From contig JAILCJ010000199.1 in NCBI GenBank assembly GCA_024680445.1, positions 1 through 7,111 on the forward strand: 7,111 nucleotides of DNA. The letters are read 5' to 3'. This document shows positions 5,959-7,111 of this stretch, piece by piece. Each line of letters opens with the position of its first letter. The first letter of the stretch is position 1. The translations under genes were made by a program, and so were the position numbers. The stretch is from Campylobacter sp. (GTDB lineage: Bacteria > Campylobacterota > Campylobacteria > Campylobacterales > Campylobacteraceae). The notes below the pieces were generated by a model. It searched no databases. It saw nothing but the letters and a program-made list of their open reading frames with translations, and was not told the origin of the DNA.

Positions 5959-6480
5959 ATGGATATTTTAAATTTACTTTTAAATTCAGGTTTGAACCAA
6001 AATACTCTTGAAACAATGGCAAAAAATACAGGTCTTAGTCAAAATTCTGTAAGCGATATCATTTCAAAAGTCGCTCCGGCTTTGATGCAGGGTGCAAATG
6101 CGAATTTTAAATCAGATGAAGATTCATCGCCTTTGCTAGATCTTATAAAAAGCTCTGATTTGCAAAATGCAAATATCGATGATACCGAACGTGGTAATGA
6201 GTTGTTAAGTTATTTAACTGGCTCAAAAGACAATAGTCGTCAATTAGCAAGCAATGTTGGCTCCCAGCTTGGCATAGACGCAAGTACGATAAAATCATTG
6301 TTGCCTATGATAGCGCCACTTGTTGCTGGTTTATTTAACAAGCAAGTCAGTGCTGCAAATTTGAACCAAAATTCAAATGATTTGACTTCTATGCTTACAA
6401 ATTTCATAGATCAAAACAACGATGGTTCAATAGTTGATGACTTGTTTAGAATGGCTGGCGGATTTTTTAGAAGATCTTAA
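5959..6480 (+). CDS. DUF937 domain protein with EF-hand-like loop
   Basis: This 173-residue protein is of unknown function. It has no signal peptide or clear membrane helix and is rich in Asn, Ser, Asp and Leu. Two related helical segments are visible: residues about 25-45 (GLSQNSVSDIISKVAPALMQG) and about 105-124 (GIDASTIKSLLPMIAPLVAG), sharing G-[LI]-x4-[VI]-x2-[IL]-x4-AP-L-x2-G. The C-terminus has DQNNDGSIVDDL (151-162) followed by MAGGFF, the ending typical of DUF937 proteins. It resembles an EF-hand or dockerin calcium loop (D1, N3, D5, G6, I8) but has Leu at position 12. The ATG at 5959 is preferred over the in-frame GTG at 5950, because AGGTGG (5948-5953) is then a correctly spaced ribosome site overlapping the kbp stop. 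Only nine bases separate it from kbp, so the two are probably cotranslated. Confidence 0.85.
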   Translation: MDILNLLLNSGLNQNTLETMAKNTGLSQNSVSDIISKVAPALMQGANANFKSDEDSSPLLDLIKSSDLQNANIDDTERGNELLSYLTGSKDNSRQLASNVGSQLGIDASTIKSLLPMIAPLVAGLFNKQVSAANLNQNSNDLTSMLTNFIDQNNDGSIVDDLFRMAGGFFRRS

Positions 6481-6503
6481 ATTTGATTTTTTAATACAAA
6501 TTT

Positions 6504-6539
6504 GGGCGAGAAATGATGCAAATTTTTCGCCCGGTTTTT
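6504..6539 (+). terminator. Intrinsic terminator after DUF937 gene
   Basis: GGGCGAGAAAT (6504-6514) and ATTTTTCGCCC (6522-6532) form an 11-bp stem with one G-U and a 7-nt loop. A GG and a T5 run (6535-6539) follow. It is 24 bp after the DUF937 stop and closes the kbp-DUF937 unit. Confidence 0.88.
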
Positions 6540-6664
6540 ACAAATATAAATATGTTTTAATACTACAAAATAAAATTTCATTATCTATATTAAGGTAAAT
6601 TTTGCTATTTGATTTAAAATTATAGTTCATAAAATATTAGAGTTATAAGTTTTGTTTTTAAATT

Positions 6665-6670
6665 TATAGT
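6665..6670 (+). promoter_or_regulatory. Putative -10 box of the lipoprotein gene
   Basis: TATAGT preceded by TTTTGTTTTTAAATT gives the T-run plus -10 arrangement seen at Campylobacter sigma-70 promoters, 51 bp before the ATG at 6722. A second TATAGT at 6621-6626 is an alternative. The whole stretch 6540-6718 is very AT-rich and shows no reading frame of note. Confidence 0.4.
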
Positions 6671-6721
6671 TTAAATATTTGTAAATTTTGTTTTGTAAAG
6701 TTTAAATTTAAAGGACAAATG

Positions 6722-7111
6722 ATGAAATTTATCTCACTTGTTTTTATATTATTACTCGGAGTGTTTTTAGTTTCTTGCACAGCCAAAGGCATAAGCACAA
6801 AAGAACTTGAAAGATTAGCCGAGCAATACGGCGGAGTTTATATATTTGATAAAAAGCTTGAAAAAGAGATAGACGAAAGAGAAGCTTTAAGAGATAAATA
6901 TATGGATGATTTTTTTAAAACTCATAAAACATTTAAAAAAGATGATTTGGCAGTTATGAATAAGCAAGTCCCCCAAACCCTCTCAAATGGTAAAAAATAC
7001 TATACTCATTGGACTGAATACGAAAACGAAACTGGCAAAAAAACTAAAATTTCAAAAAATTATGTTAATAAAATTAAAAACTTTATAGGACTTGAAAACT
7101 ATAACAAACAT
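6722..7111 (+). CDS. Unrecognised lipoprotein, 3' end outside window
   Basis: The frame is open to the last base (130 codons here, no stop), so the gene is cut by the window end. The N-terminus is a lipoprotein signal: MK, a hydrophobic stretch FISLVFILLLGVFLV, then the lipobox LVSC with the lipidated cysteine at residue 19. The mature part is Lys/Glu-rich and mostly predicted helical (for example ELERLAEQYGG and KKLEKEIDEREALRDKY), then GKKYYTHWTEYENETGKK. I do not recognise a family. ATG 6722 is chosen over the adjacent ATG 6719 because AAGGA (6711-6715) is better spaced from it; the difference is one residue. It has its own upstream region after the terminator at 6504-6539, so it is probably a separate transcription unit. 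Confidence 0.8.
   Translation, partial: MKFISLVFILLLGVFLVSCTAKGISTKELERLAEQYGGVYIFDKKLEKEIDEREALRDKYMDDFFKTHKTFKKDDLAVMNKQVPQTLSNGKKYYTHWTEYENETGKKTKISKNYVNKIKNFIGLENYNKH

Overview
The window looks like a chromosomal segment of a Campylobacter-type epsilonproteobacterium (Campylobacterota). It is AT-rich, its coding sequences are dense and short, and its gene order is characteristic: a TPR/membrane protein, a DUF374 acyltransferase, miaB and an HP0268-like nuclease on the minus strand, divergent from nusA on the plus strand. From memory this is the Cj0456c-Cj0460 block of C. jejuni and part of the HP0268/HP0269 neighbourhood of Helicobacter pylori. The species cannot be named from the sequence alone.

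Layout. Positions 1-281 are non-coding. They hold a very stable UUCG-loop hairpin (32-59) and a cluster of six ATCAAATTTGAT-like palindromes (126-246), part of which is a perfect 38-bp direct duplication. The last palindromes surround a TATAAT box. Positions 282-1272 carry a broken short-type cstA (peptide/pyruvate transporter family): the start region and N-terminal ~48 codons are intact, about 140-150 internal codons are missing, and the remaining ~281 codons are out of frame by one base at a T7 run. A bidirectional terminator (1277-1305) separates it from a tightly packed four-gene minus-strand operon (4145 down to 1411). That operon reads HP0268-like small nuclease, miaB (TTG start), DUF374 acyltransferase and TPR-like anchored protein, with 8-nt spacing, 17-nt overlap and 4-nt overlap.

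A 141-bp divergent promoter region (4146-4286) also drives nusA (4287-5393), a short NusA without C-terminal acidic repeats. After a hairpin that lacks a U-tract comes a two-gene unit: a Kbp/YgaU-like BON-LysM protein (5533-5949) and a DUF937 protein (5959-6480), closed by a good intrinsic terminator (6504-6539). The window ends inside an unrecognised lipoprotein gene (6722 onward).

Most of the content is housekeeping: tRNA modification, transcription elongation/termination, lipid acylation and a cytoplasmic ion-binding protein. I found no convincing new defence, mobile or biosynthetic system. The points most worth a second look are the decayed cstA with its intact expression signals and T7 junction, the helically spaced palindrome cluster over its promoter, and the Kbp-DUF937 pair, whose second member has an internal duplication and an EF-hand/dockerin-like loop.
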